Below, one piece after another: positions 22,901-33,467 of a stretch of DNA of 64,000 bases (position 1 is the first letter of the stretch; each line of letters opens with the position of its first letter). A program made the translations under genes and the position numbers. This stretch comes from Ophiobolus disseminans (taxonomy: Eukaryota; Ascomycota; Dothideomycetes; Pleosporales; Phaeosphaeriaceae): the NCBI GenBank assembly GCA_010093685.1, contig MU006221.1:713491-777490 (forward strand). Reading direction: 5' to 3'. The notes beneath the pieces were generated by a model. It searched no databases. It had not been told where the DNA came from and was given only the letters and a program-made list of their open reading frames with translations.

Positions 22901-25815
22901 GCTCTGTGGAGACAGTACGGGGTTCAAGATCTGCACAATCTAAACCACCCTCTCAACCTAGTTCGGTGTCAAGAGATCCCGGGTCTACGTTCTTACTTGC
23001 TGGCTCGCGAGCGTTAGGTGATTCAGTGCCACCAAAGCCAACACTCTCTTCCAGTAGCGGTGCTAAAGATGTTCCGCGCACATTATCTCCAACCAGTGCA
23101 ATTGCACCATGGGCGGTTTTGGTTAACCCATGCAACCCAACGAAGAACAGCATCAACCCCAGAAATCAGTTTCGGCGCTGGCACCATGTGATCCCGAGAA
23201 CACTGAAAACGGGCACTGTCAAATGGCGCTCACTTTGCGCGCCTGCTGCGGTACCTTTGACGCATGAGTGGTTCCCTAGCGCTGAGCAGGTGGCGACAGA
23301 GTATAACGAGAGCCCCTATAAGATTACGCAGAATGACGACGATGAGATGCAAGAGACTCCCAAATCTAGAGAATCACTCATACGCGAGCTCATCGCCTTT
23401 CGACTCTCGCACGGATTCCAGATCGTTGTTGGTTCCTCTGTCGCAGAATTCTCTGGACGACAAGAGAAAGCTCTAGGTAGCATACTAGCACCAGAATACA
23501 TGTCTGTGGATGGAGACACAGTCTTCATGAGCGTAGGTAACAGCATCCACCAGTTGGTCTGCGTTGCTGGTGGCGAAGTCGAGGTGAAGCGATTCAACCG
23601 GAAGCCTACTACAGCCTTGGAGTCGTCTGCTGGTATTGACACACCCTTTCCATATCGGGCATACATTCGGACGGCCTTTGAACAAAATTACAATGCGCGC
23701 GACATTGTTCTTCGACCACCGCGGAAAGAATATAATTGGAACTTCATTGACACGTTCTTGGCTGGATATCATGACGAGCTATCTGACGTGTTGCGCTTTT
23801 GGAGAGCTCGATTCGTGTTGATTCCGGTTGAGATCCCACACGTGAACCGACGGCCGCTGCCTATGCTCGCCGAAGATTCCGAAGAAGAGATACGCCTTGA
23901 AGGCATTAGAAAATTAACGCAACTATTGCAAAGGTATCGTTATGTACCTCCCGAGGAACGTCACTTCCAATCTGCGGCATCAAAGAAGCAAAAAGATCCA
24001 AATCCACTTGCAATCGAGTATCACACGCGCGACCCATCTGTGATACTGGCTGCTGGACCTGAAGTTGCTCTGTTCAACGAGACGGAGAGTGAGTTTCAGA
24101 CTTCGCTCTTCTCCGAGGCCGAAAAGTACCAGGCGTCTAATTTCGATCTTAAGAAGCTTGCCGAGGACCTCCAAGGCGAACACGGCATACCCATGATTGA
24201 CAGACGCTGGCACTGGAAGTTACATAACAGCTGTTTCCTGGGCTTTGACCTAGTCAATTGGCTACTCCCAAACTTCAAGGACATTGAGACCCGCGATGAG
24301 GCCGTAGAACTGGGCAACGAACTCATGAACAAAGGCCTGTTCATGCACGTGCAGAGACGTCACCAGTTTCGTGATGGAAATTTCTTCTTTCAAATCGCTT
24401 CAGAGTTTAGAACACCCAGAGAGTCTCGCATGGGGTGGTTTGGTATGCGCAAATCGGATAAATCAGTACCGTCTACACCGCTTTCGGACGGGCCACGGAC
24501 ATCGCCTCTCATAGTGAAGACTAATAGCAACAAGTCTAGACCTAGCACAGCCAATTCGTCTAGCACCTCAAGCTCCGGCAAGGATGGCGAGAAGACGCCC
24601 ACTCGTGTTGGGAGTCCAAAGCGGAAGGTTACCCTTTCACGGGTCATGCGATATGATGTGGACTCTCGCAAGCGTTCTTATCGCCCTGAGATTATATCAC
24701 TACACTACGACCGCCTCCATAATCCTGACAATTGCTATCACATTCGCATCGACTGGATGAACGCCACGGCTAAACTCATAGAGGATGCCATCGTCACCTG
24801 GGCCACAAGCGTCGAGAAATACGGGCTGAAGCTTGTCGAAGTGCCCATCGCCGAGGTTGCAAACATCGTCGACCACCACCCATTCAGGTCACCGTATACG
24901 GTCAAGTTGGCGCTCCAACCTCCCAAAGCTCAACCAGAACCCTTTTGGGATACCACCCATCTGTCCCCACAGTATTTCAAGGCGGACGATTTCGCTTATC
25001 AGAAAGCGTTGCTACGCAAGCTGAACTTTGTGCTGGACATGGAGGCTATCACCTCCTTTCCATCCGACATTGACGTCACGTACTCGTGGGGCAACCCGGA
25101 CTACAAATACACGCAATTTATCCACCGGAGCGGGATGCTACTGGCACAGATTACAGACGATGGCAACTTTTTGTTGTTGGCAAATCGGCTCGCACACAAT
25201 CGGGCCAAGGACAACAGCCGCATTCGACCTACCGACCCATATGAACACAAGAAAGCGACGACTGACGGCAGTCAGAGCACTCGAATCCCTTCTACGCCTG
25301 CCGAGCGCGTAAACCCGCACCGCAGTCCTTTTTCCAGCCCCCTCGCACGACCAGTTCAGGATTCTAGTCTGCTGCATACCGCGCTACAGGAGCGTTGGCA
25401 GAGTAGCCCAACGCCGCTGGCTGGTGTGAAGATACAGACGGCCGAGCAAGCCAAGGACGAACTGGAAGCCTTTTGCTCCGACGTAAATCTCTTGTCGGCC
25501 TTTTACAGCGAGGCCTTCAGACAAGCGCCATCGCCTTCACCTCGGATACGACCGGTGACGGACGATCATATTCCGAGCCTTGTTATACCGCCAGCCATAA
25601 ATATTCGGGACGCTAGTCCCGGGAATGCAGGGTGGACATTGAGTTCTACGTTTGGGAGAGGACTGGGGATGGGCGAGATGGCTGGTATTGCAGGGAGGAG
25701 GACGGGGAGCGAGGGGAGTGGGAAGAGAAACAGCGTGGTGGAAGGGGTGATGGGGAATGAGCCGAGGAGGCAGGACAGTCAAGGGAGTCTGAAGGAGGAG
25801 GGTAGGAAGCAGTAG
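19999..25815 (+). CDS. IML1: Iml1 (DEPDC5 homologue), GATOR1/SEACIT subunit
   Basis: Catalytic subunit of the vacuolar SEACIT/GATOR1 complex, GAP for the Rag GTPase Gtr1, hence a negative regulator of TORC1. Three exons, 19999-20424, 20474-20542 and 20587-25815, give 1907 aa. The N-terminal region starts with ICTLWTHDDNFSRDDIVFN. The family core holds VELVFRDEYLARADMWRM and FLPDLFKRWLRVSARHLVTI, then GISVIVVTPGTGVFEVDY. A serine/proline-rich variable region spans roughly 560-960. A DEP domain lies at about 1350-1440 (WKLHNSCFLGFDLVNWLL). The conserved C-terminal block includes YHIRIDWMNATAKLIEDAI. The second exon is only 69 nt. Lst4 follows on the same strand. Confidence 0.95.
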
Positions 25816-25897
25816 TAGTGGTGTTTTTTCAATTTCTTGCCGAAGCATATCTTATCGCCGCAAGTCTTCCGGTTGATGTTCGTTGAGTGGAAGGCTG
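25816..25897. other. Iml1 3' flank and left target repeat
   Basis: Short spacer that ends in GGAAGGCTG (25889-25897), the left copy of a 9-bp direct repeat whose partner lies at 26033-26041 beyond the MITE. Confidence 0.6.
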
Positions 25898-26032
25898 TCG
25901 GTAAGTCGTGAAAGCCCAAAAAAAGCTTCGCGACTACATATACGTATGTAAAAGTGGTTATAAATTCTACAAAATTTCTGTAGATAGACAGGATAGTGTA
26001 TGCTTATTTCCGGCTTTCGCGACTTACCAAGA
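25898..26032. mobile_element. MITE family C, copy 1 (Mutator-like target repeat)
   Basis: A 135-bp element with inverted ends: GGTAAGTCGTGAAAGCC at the left, GGCTTTCGCGACTTACC at the right. It is flanked by a perfect 9-bp direct repeat GGAAGGCTG, which fits Mutator-type insertion. Related copies lie at 35513-35649 and 43633-43769. There is no coding frame. It separates Iml1 from Lst4. Confidence 0.85.
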
Positions 26033-26205
26033 GGAAGGCTGCTTCTGCGAGGGGCGAAGACGTGGGTGCAGGGTCCATCACTCACCGCCTGGTCACGGCA
26101 CTAGGCTAACGATACCAAACACGCCCCACCATATACACGACCTTCACCCACACCCGTGCACTTGAAGACAACCGTCTGCAATGCGTCAGTCGCCCTTGTG
26201 TCTCG

Positions 26206-29200
26206 ATGATCGGCCAGTTCTTCAGTCGCAAGGGCGCGTCGCAGGCCACGGCGCCCGCGGTCCTCGACTCGACCACTGAACAGACACACACGCGGCACCT
26301 CCTCTACCCGGACACAAACACGCCGCACAACCCCGACGGCCAGCAGCATGACGGTCCCCTGGGCGACATCGACCTCGAGTTCCCCAGGGACTGCAGAATA
26401 ATCATTGCGCAGGACGAGACGCCTTCCATGCCCAAGGCGATCCTCTTCGACTCGAAGCCCCCTCTCGCCGAATCGCCCACGCGCACGAGAGCCTCTGGGC
26501 CCGGGGGGGCAGCGGCCAGTGCAAGCACCATAGGGCTGCATGCCCGACGCTCGTCCCTGGCGACAGAGCCCACCGCCCCGAGGTCGCCCACCGCCATTGG
26601 CGGCTTCGCAAGAATCCGCACGCGCGGCGGCAGTGTCAGCTCCATGCCCAACATCGACGAGCACCAGGTGCAGGCAAAGGCACAGGCACGCGCAAAGGAG
26701 TCGACCGACCTGGCCAACATCTGCATCGACTGCATGTTTGGAAACCTAGCTATGAACTATAGAGGCAATAGTAATAAGATCCACATCGTCCCGCTCGACG
26801 CAAAGCCCGCAGACAACCCGCCGCCGAGCTCGGGCATACGACGCAGCAACCTGGCCAAGTCCTTCACCCCGGGGAATTTGCCGACCGACCTCCCCCGCAG
26901 CGACTCCAACGACAGCATCACCAGGGAGCCAAGGCGTCGCACCATCTTCATCACGCGCCTGTTTTCCGTCACCGTGCCCGAGGAGGAGCAAGACGCCCGC
27001 ACACCCACCCCACAGAGCTCGCTGCCAAGGGGCGCCGGCTTTCCCTTCCCCGCCGCCACGAACAAGCCAGGGCCGTCCAGCAAGCCGTACGCCTCTAACA
27101 TCCGCAAAGCACCTATGTACGCCATCACCATCATACTCCATCTGCCCATCTCCCAGGCATCTCCAGCGCTACGCCCGCCGTCCAGAGGAAGCAACCTGCG
27201 AAGTGCCGCGCATCTGTCCACGTCTGCCCCCGGTCAAGACTCGCTGGGCTCGTCCCTCGATTCAGACCGACGAGCGGGCTGGGCCTTCATAGAGTCGAAC
27301 CTCGGCGTCGAATCATTGCTCTCGTCCTCGTTGAGCAGCGATGTCGATGATCGAGTTGACGTGGTCGGACAACACTGGGATGTCATTATGCGTGCGCTCA
27401 CCAGCCTGCAATACACTGTTCAGGAGCGCATACTCGCCCACTTCAAGTCGCCAGACGCCATGTCTCCGCCCATCGTCCACCAGCATCGCCATCAACCATC
27501 GCGGAGCAGCCTCCGGGATCTCTCGGGCCACGCCGTACGACGACCCTTGCGTTTGCAACCAAACGCTCTGATGCTGGACAAAGATATACAGACTGCAGCT
27601 GACCTGACGGGCAACCGCGTCGTGACTGGCATGAGGATCCCGCGTGTAATGACTGGTCAGGGAAAGTGGGGCGTTTGGCGCGAGGAGGCAAGATGGCTCG
27701 GCCGCTGGGCTGGTCGGAAGGAACAGAATTTCTTCTTTTTCAACCTCCTGACGGCCTTTTTGGGTAACCATACCGAATGGCTCAACGTATTGGGGCCAAA
27801 ATGGCATCGCAAGCGCCACCGTGAGCAGCAGAAGGCCACTGCTGGAGAGAACCTGACCATTCCGAACCGAACCGTCATCGTATCACCAGATAAGATGGCT
27901 GCTCGTAGGCTGATCTTCCTTCTCGCTGCATTTCTCCCGCCCAACACACCTGCAATCTGCGAGGGAACATCATACATGCGCCCGGGCACTTCAGCTTCAT
28001 TCCGCGCTTATTCTCAGTCTCCTCCAACTAATATGCCTCCATCAAGGAAGCAGTCACTACGTCGGCAGATTAATCGCCGGCCAAAGGGCAAACCAAGTAT
28101 GACAAATATGCTCTTACAGCCTTACACTACAAATAACGTCCACCAGCCGCCGGTCGACATCATCGATGAACGCCGCGATCCTGGAGCAACAGCTGTGGCT
28201 GACGTTAAGAGACCACCCACACATCCACGTCGTTCATCAGCCAATTCAATCAGGACAAGTCTTGTACTACCATCCACAACTGACGGGCCAGCTGCCAGTA
28301 AGAGTGGCATTGCAACCACGTCCACTACTTTACCACAGGCTACAGTGCCAGTCGCCCACTTTACTCTACCGAGGACCAAGGCATCCGGACCACTCCCCGA
28401 TTACAGACCAGAGAGTAGTGATAGCCTGGCATCGGCGAACCTGATCAATACTTTACAAAGAAGTGGCACAGGCCAGACCAGCATCGCTAGCAACGACTCT
28501 AGTAACAACAGCCGCTGGAGCGGATTCATGAATTTTTGGAGCGGGCGTCGCGCATCGTCTACGGATCAAAGTGACTACCTGCAGACCACAGATGACGGTA
28601 TAGGCTTCCGGGGACAGGAGCGTCCCGTATCTCAGCTTGAACAGATGGTGCATGAGTTGTCCATGGACGGCATCTTTGGTGAAGGCGATATGCACGAACA
28701 GCGGCTTGCCGATCCTCCCGCCACTGCCATTGATTCACCCGACATATTTCCCCTCGGCGGCTCCAGTGGGGTGCCGGCATCAGCAGCTCGTCCGATCCCA
28801 GAGCGACCAAGAACATTCGACTCTCAATTGAAGCTGTCTGTTAACGAAAAGGATGGCGTTATCGATGTTGATATCCCACTTCCTGACTTTGGTTCTCCTT
28901 TACAGTCACCACTACTTGGCGGTTATGGCTCCGCATCCAGTCAACATGACTCTAGTTATGGCGAATCTTCTATCTTATCGCTGCCATATTGTGAGCCTGA
29001 GCAGCCTGTAAATGCCGCTGGCTGGTTGAGTCAATTTCATCCAGACTTCGCCATGCAGGCTATCAAACCATACAAGGACCTTGAAGCGGACATCAAAAGG
29101 GCTATGAGTGCGGAGCCTACTCCTCTCAGCTCAGCTACTACGCCAAGCCTCGAGACCGGCTCTCACGAGCGCTGGATCGACGTATGTTCAGCTCTTGTCG

Positions 29201-29757
29201 CAGATACTCGCTCCTTCAAGATCAGGCGCATCCGCTTACGCCGACTGGTCAAGTTGATTCCCACGCCGACTTACCAGCCGTCCGTGATGACGCCAGGCGT
29301 CGCCGTTGGAGGCATGCCACCCGGTCGGTCACAGTACGGCAATCCTTACACTTGCGGCTCTGTTGCACCAATGATGACCGAAGTGCATCTGGCGGAGAAT
29401 TTCATAGACGAAGACATTATGGACTTTGATGCGACCCTTGTAGATGGCGTCGATCGTGCACTCGCACAGTCCGGTGAAAACACACGCGTTAACTCAGCGC
29501 AATCCTCTCGCGCAAGCTCGCGGCGAGGCCGGCACGACAAACGTGGAGAGTCAGACGCTACCCCGCATGTTGAAGTGTCGCCAGCCGATTGTAAGAGTGT
29601 CATTTTTGATGCCCTGGAGACTGTTATCAAAGACGTCACGGCGGCACGGAGTGGCAAGGATGAGACGCAAAATTCAAACAAGATAACGCATTCAAAGACC
29701 GCAACAGACTCTTCACTCAAGGAGGGGATTCGCCGGTGGTTGGTGGAGGTTGAATAA
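26206..29757 (+). CDS. LST4: Lst4 (folliculin-interacting protein homologue)
   Basis: Homologue of yeast Lst4 and animal FNIP, which with Lst7/folliculin acts as a GAP on the Rag GTPase Gtr2 to activate TORC1 at the vacuole. Single exon, 1183 aa. The N-terminal FNIP region contains HTRHLLYPD, then CRIIIAQDE and PKAILFDS. IGFMF-type conservation appears at LANICIDCMFGNLAMNYRG with KIHIVPL. The DENN-like middle part includes APMYAITIILHLPI, HWDVIMRALTSLQYTVQERI and FFFFNLLTAFLGNHTEWLNV. The C-terminus has SDVKSVIFDALE-like residues (ADCKSVIFDALETVI) and ends GIRRWLVEVE. Long Ser/Pro-rich linkers separate the blocks. It lies downstream of Iml1, its functional opponent. Confidence 0.9.
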   Translation: MIGQFFSRKGASQATAPAVLDSTTEQTHTRHLLYPDTNTPHNPDGQQHDGPLGDIDLEFPRDCRIIIAQDETPSMPKAILFDSKPPLAESPTRTRASGPGGAAASASTIGLHARRSSLATEPTAPRSPTAIGGFARIRTRGGSVSSMPNIDEHQVQAKAQARAKESTDLANICIDCMFGNLAMNYRGNSNKIHIVPLDAKPADNPPPSSGIRRSNLAKSFTPGNLPTDLPRSDSNDSITREPRRRTIFITRLFSVTVPEEEQDARTPTPQSSLPRGAGFPFPAATNKPGPSSKPYASNIRKAPMYAITIILHLPISQASPALRPPSRGSNLRSAAHLSTSAPGQDSLGSSLDSDRRAGWAFIESNLGVESLLSSSLSSDVDDRVDVVGQHWDVIMRALTSLQYTVQERILAHFKSPDAMSPPIVHQHRHQPSRSSLRDLSGHAVRRPLRLQPNALMLDKDIQTAADLTGNRVVTGMRIPRVMTGQGKWGVWREEARWLGRWAGRKEQNFFFFNLLTAFLGNHTEWLNVLGPKWHRKRHREQQKATAGENLTIPNRTVIVSPDKMAARRLIFLLAAFLPPNTPAICEGTSYMRPGTSASFRAYSQSPPTNMPPSRKQSLRRQINRRPKGKPSMTNMLLQPYTTNNVHQPPVDIIDERRDPGATAVADVKRPPTHPRRSSANSIRTSLVLPSTTDGPAASKSGIATTSTTLPQATVPVAHFTLPRTKASGPLPDYRPESSDSLASANLINTLQRSGTGQTSIASNDSSNNSRWSGFMNFWSGRRASSTDQSDYLQTTDDGIGFRGQERPVSQLEQMVHELSMDGIFGEGDMHEQRLADPPATAIDSPDIFPLGGSSGVPASAARPIPERPRTFDSQLKLSVNEKDGVIDVDIPLPDFGSPLQSPLLGGYGSASSQHDSSYGESSILSLPYCEPEQPVNAAGWLSQFHPDFAMQAIKPYKDLEADIKRAMSAEPTPLSSATTPSLETGSHERWIDVCSALVADTRSFKIRRIRLRRLVKLIPTPTYQPSVMTPGVAVGGMPPGRSQYGNPYTCGSVAPMMTEVHLAENFIDEDIMDFDATLVDGVDRALAQSGENTRVNSAQSSRASSRRGRHDKRGESDATPHVEVSPADCKSVIFDALETVIKDVTAARSGKDETQNSNKITHSKTATDSSLKEGIRRWLVEVE

Positions 29758-30106
29758 GGCTGGTATGCCTGATTGACGGCAATGATATCGCACGATTCTT
29801 GATGAGACTCCGAGGTTCACCATGGGAGGCAGGACGGAGTTCAACACTTGTATCATGGTGAGTTTGCCATTGCTCTTTTTGCTGCGTTTAAGCGGGCGTT
29901 CATCATTGTGGCCGGGTTTGGACCATGGGAGGACGCATTTGTACCCCGGATGATACCATTGAGAGAGTAGCAGACGCAAATGCGATTGACACGGTTACGT
30001 CGAATCATTACTTGTATTGACGATCGGCAAACTGCACATCTTGGCTGCTTATGTCTAATCAAGATCAGCATTTGGTTCTTTACTATGCTTGTGTACACCT
30101 AATACT
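29758..30106. other. Intergenic, nothing recognised
   Basis: About 350 bp downstream of Lst4 up to a MITE. No gene, RNA or repeat is visible; it probably holds the Lst4 3' UTR. Confidence 0.45.
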
Positions 30107-30320
30107 TACGCGCGAGATCTGTGACTGCACCAAGGTTGGCTAGCAGCTCTACTATTGAACAAAAACAATAACAATTTAACATCTTCCTGTCTACCTTTAT
30201 ATCCTTATTATAATTTTTCTACTCTTTAATAGTACTACGAGGATATACAGGCTTCCCGTTGGGATGCTAGGTAAGGTCTAGGCACCTAGTGGTGCATCAC
30301 CAAACACGAGCTCCTTTGTA
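30107..30320. mobile_element. MITE family A, copy 1
   Basis: The right end reads GGTGCATCACCAAACACGAG then CTCCTTTGTA, shared with the copies at 37175-37344 and 48316-48520. The left end is a decayed inverted match (TACGCGCGAGATCTGTGACT, then GCACCAAG). The AT-rich interior contains a CCTGTCTACC motif shared with family B. No coding capacity. Confidence 0.65.
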
Positions 30321-30792
30321 AAGGCAAGTGCGGTCAAGAGGGGTAGGCATGGTTCAGAAACAGGCGAATTTGGGTGGTCATGCACATACAGCACGTAAGG
30401 TCAACAAACAGAATGCAGTGCAAGCTGGTTGAATCGGTCTGTCACGAAGACAGGCTGAGGTGAATGTTGCAACGGTAGCACGTTCGGTGCAAGGGTGCAA
30501 AGATGGACCGTCTCGGGGCTCATGTCCACAATGACTTTCAAATTGGTACAAACGCAATAATACCGACGCCCTGTTCAAAGCAACGCCAAGCTTCACCGGC
30601 TTTCCCTACCCTCTCCCCAATCGACAAGAGCACTATACTGATCTTGTCAAATGAACTCATGCACCGCTTTACAAACGCTCCACATCGTGTGGCCATATAG
30701 TTCTGCTTGCCCACCTTCCTGTCTTCCTCAGCATTCCCTTGTAAACAATTAGTTAATCAGTGACCTCGGGATTTTCTAATCAGTTGTACAAT
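30321..30792. other. Upstream region of the class III-like chitinase
   Basis: About 470 bp between MITE and start codon. No gene or motif that I can support. Confidence 0.45.
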
Positions 30793-31946
30793 ATGAATCT
30801 ATTCAAGCTCGTTCTCTGGACTCTCATCGGCTTTAGTCAAGCCTTGATGGGCTTTGATCCTCACTCGAAGGCCAACCTGGCGGTATACTGTAGGTATCAA
30901 CGTGCAATACATATATGCAACAGCTGCTAACTCTTCGCCTTGTGATTGAACAGGGGGCCAAAACTCCGTCAACACTCACGTCATCGGTAGGGCTCAAAGT
31001 CGCCTTGTTGACTACTGCAACGACCCCAGTGTCAATATTATACTCATAGCTTTCTTGGTCACCATCACCGACGGACACGGCAACTTCAAGCCTATCCTCG
31101 ATGTCGCGAATCAGGATATTCATTGCGACCATAGCAAGAGCCCATACACGTGCCCGCAGATCGAAGAGGATATCAAAATGTGCCAGGAAAAGAATAAGAT
31201 GATTCTCTTGTCCTTTGGTGGAGCCACGAGCCCGGAACGAGGGTTTGACAACGAGGAAAAAGCGAGACGAGCTGCAGCACAAGTTTGGGCTATGTTTGGC
31301 CCTCCGAAGAGCGACCCTTCTGACGCCACGCGACCTTTTGGCAAGTCGGTCGTTGATGGATTCGATTTCGCCTTTGAGGGTGTAAGCAACACTGAATTGC
31401 AGATTGCTCGAAGAATGAACACTGACACGCATCTACGAGTTAGGAAATACCAGGCATGGGCGCTTTTGGCCAGGAACTCTACAAGCTCATGGGTGGAAAG
31501 AATAAGGGAGGGCGCATCATCACTGCCGCTCCTCAATGCCCACTTCCCGGCAGAGACTCCATGTTCAATCAGATTCCGCTCGATGCAGTGTTTGTGCAGT
31601 TCTACAATAACCCTCAATGCAACTACAACTTCCACGAATGGAACGATTGGGCTGCCAACAAGCACGCGAACTGGTTTATTGGTCTTCCTGCAAGTGAAGG
31701 CGCTGGAGCTGGCTACATACCGCCGGGTAGGTGAACACATACGTATGGGAAACGCACCAGACAAATATACTGACCATGTCCGATACAGGTGGTCAACTAG
31801 ACAGCACCCTCCGCAGGGCAAAAGCGCTCGACCACATGGGTGGCGCCATGCTTTGGGATTTTAGTCAGGCGGTGAACAATCATAACTATCATACTGCAGT
31901 CAAGAAGGCTTTGACCGGACAAGCTACAAAAATGTTCCGAGGATAG
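30793..31946 (+). CDS. GH18 class III-like chitinase with altered active site
   Basis: Four exons, 30793-30889, 30954-31381, 31444-31726 and 31789-31946, give 321 aa. A hydrophobic N-terminus (about 1-18) suggests secretion. The family pattern is clear: NLAVYWGQNS, IILIAFLVTITDGHG, NQDIHCD, ILLSFGGAT, RPFGKSVVDGFDF, IITAAPQCPLPG, VFVQFYNNPQC and GAMLWDFS. Class III enzymes normally carry DGFDxDxE. Here residues 167-174 read DGFDFAFE: the catalytic Glu174 is kept but the third Asp is Ala172. This could weaken or abolish hydrolysis and leave a lectin-like chitin binder. There are no stops or frameshifts, so it looks like a maintained gene. Confidence 0.85.
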
Positions 31947-32090
31947 TATAGAGGGATGGGAACTGAGGGAACAGCTGGTGGATATAAACAGGATCATGTT
32001 TCACCAGTTAAGGGCTTCTGGAGTGAAGCGAATTCTCAATGTTGCATATGATATGTATCCGATCGGAACTCACGTACAAATGTTCGTGAT

Positions 32091-33017
32091 TTACTTTCCG
32101 TCTTCTTCTTCGGTTGTCGCCTCATTCCTTCGACGAACCTGCTTGTATATCTCATAGTGCTCCGCCATCAACACCCTCAACAGCGCCGGCTCTTTGACGA
32201 GGTAATGCTGTGTCAAAACCCTGCGGTTCGCTGGTGTCTCATCCAGTAGCCCTCTCACAATATCCATGGATCCAACGTCTTTTGTCCCAGACAAATACTC
32301 CCCCACATATGCCCTATCTTCGTCTGTGGGTGTGCCGATGAGCTCACTCATGTCCACGAAACCCATGGGCAGATAAGGATCATCAACAACATTGCGAGTG
32401 ACCCATTCCCTGCGTTCTTCGCTCAACGACAGATCAATGTTCCATTTGTTCTCCAGTATCGCATCGAACGAAATATTGAAGCTGATGCGCAGCCTCGGAT
32501 TGCGTTCCCGTAATAGGTACAGAATCGGGCTGAAATTCGCCCAAGCGAACCCTGAAGAACTCCACTTTTGCAAATCGATGGTCAGACTTTCGAGCCGTGG
32601 TAATTCCAGCAACTCATTCCATTCTTTCCTGACTTCTGGTTTCTGAACTGTGCATTCGCGTTCTACTTTATTCAGATCATCTTCCCTGAGAACAGCTTCT
32701 GATGCGTTGACGATAAGGTGGCGAATATAGCGCTTGTGTTGAGGGACAGAGCCCCAGAGGCTGTGTTCGAGCTGGAGGTCTCGAAGGAGTCGGAAGTTGG
32801 AAAAGGCGATGCTACATGTTCGGTTTGCATATATTGCTTCCAACCACTCCGCGGACAGGACTGGGTGATCTACAGGTGCTTGTATGTCGCAATTGGTGAG
32901 TTCCAGTGGCGAGACTTGAAAAACAATGTATGGGTAGATAAGATCGCGCAATTCGCGGGGAAGGGCGAGGAAGCGACGACCTAGCTGATCGCGCAATGGA
33001 AGGGGTACGTCCACCAT
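32091..33017 (-). CDS. 2EXR-like / F-box-like protein of unknown function
   Basis: Single exon, 308 aa. The N-terminal motif RRFLALPRELRDLIYPYIVF is typical of the large fungal group annotated as 2EXR or F-box-like proteins, whose functions are mostly unknown. The rest is a mixed helical sequence with no other recognised motif, ending in an acidic tail. No signal peptide or membrane span. The ATG at 33017 lies only 122 bp from the end of a pogo-type transposon that sits in its 5' flank. Confidence 0.7.
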   Translation of the reverse strand: MVDVPLPLRDQLGRRFLALPRELRDLIYPYIVFQVSPLELTNCDIQAPVDHPVLSAEWLEAIYANRTCSIAFSNFRLLRDLQLEHSLWGSVPQHKRYIRHLIVNASEAVLREDDLNKVERECTVQKPEVRKEWNELLELPRLESLTIDLQKWSSSGFAWANFSPILYLLRERNPRLRISFNISFDAILENKWNIDLSLSEERREWVTRNVVDDPYLPMGFVDMSELIGTPTDEDRAYVGEYLSGTKDVGSMDIVRGLLDETPANRRVLTQHYLVKEPALLRVLMAEHYEIYKQVRRRNEATTEEEDGK

Positions 33018-33467
33018 GCTGTATGTTGCCGGACAGAGTCAGACAGCAATAAAGGAAGTTGTGTCTATTGTCGTTACCTGCGCTGAGGGGTTGCAATATA
33101 CTGCGTTGCTGCCTCGAAGAAAGCGTTTCGTGGACGCGTACTATGCCCGTGCGCGGGTCGCCACACGTCGCGGGTCGCCTCACGAACAACATGCTTACTA
33201 CCACCAAAATGAGGTTATTGTTAACGCTGCAATAGCTATTTTAACTTATTTTTTTGGTGGAGTGACTTGCAATATGCTTGCAATGACTTTGTATTATCTA
33301 TATTTGGTGGGAACCTTAATGGTGCGGCCACGAGAGTTGACTTTAGGTGGCGCAGCCGGTGCAGCCTCTGAGGACAACGCGACACCTCCACAAACGCCAC
33401 TGCGTTTCTGGCGCTTGTTGTTTGACGGAGAGGCCTTTGAGGCTCTCCTCTTGCCTAACTGGGACGT

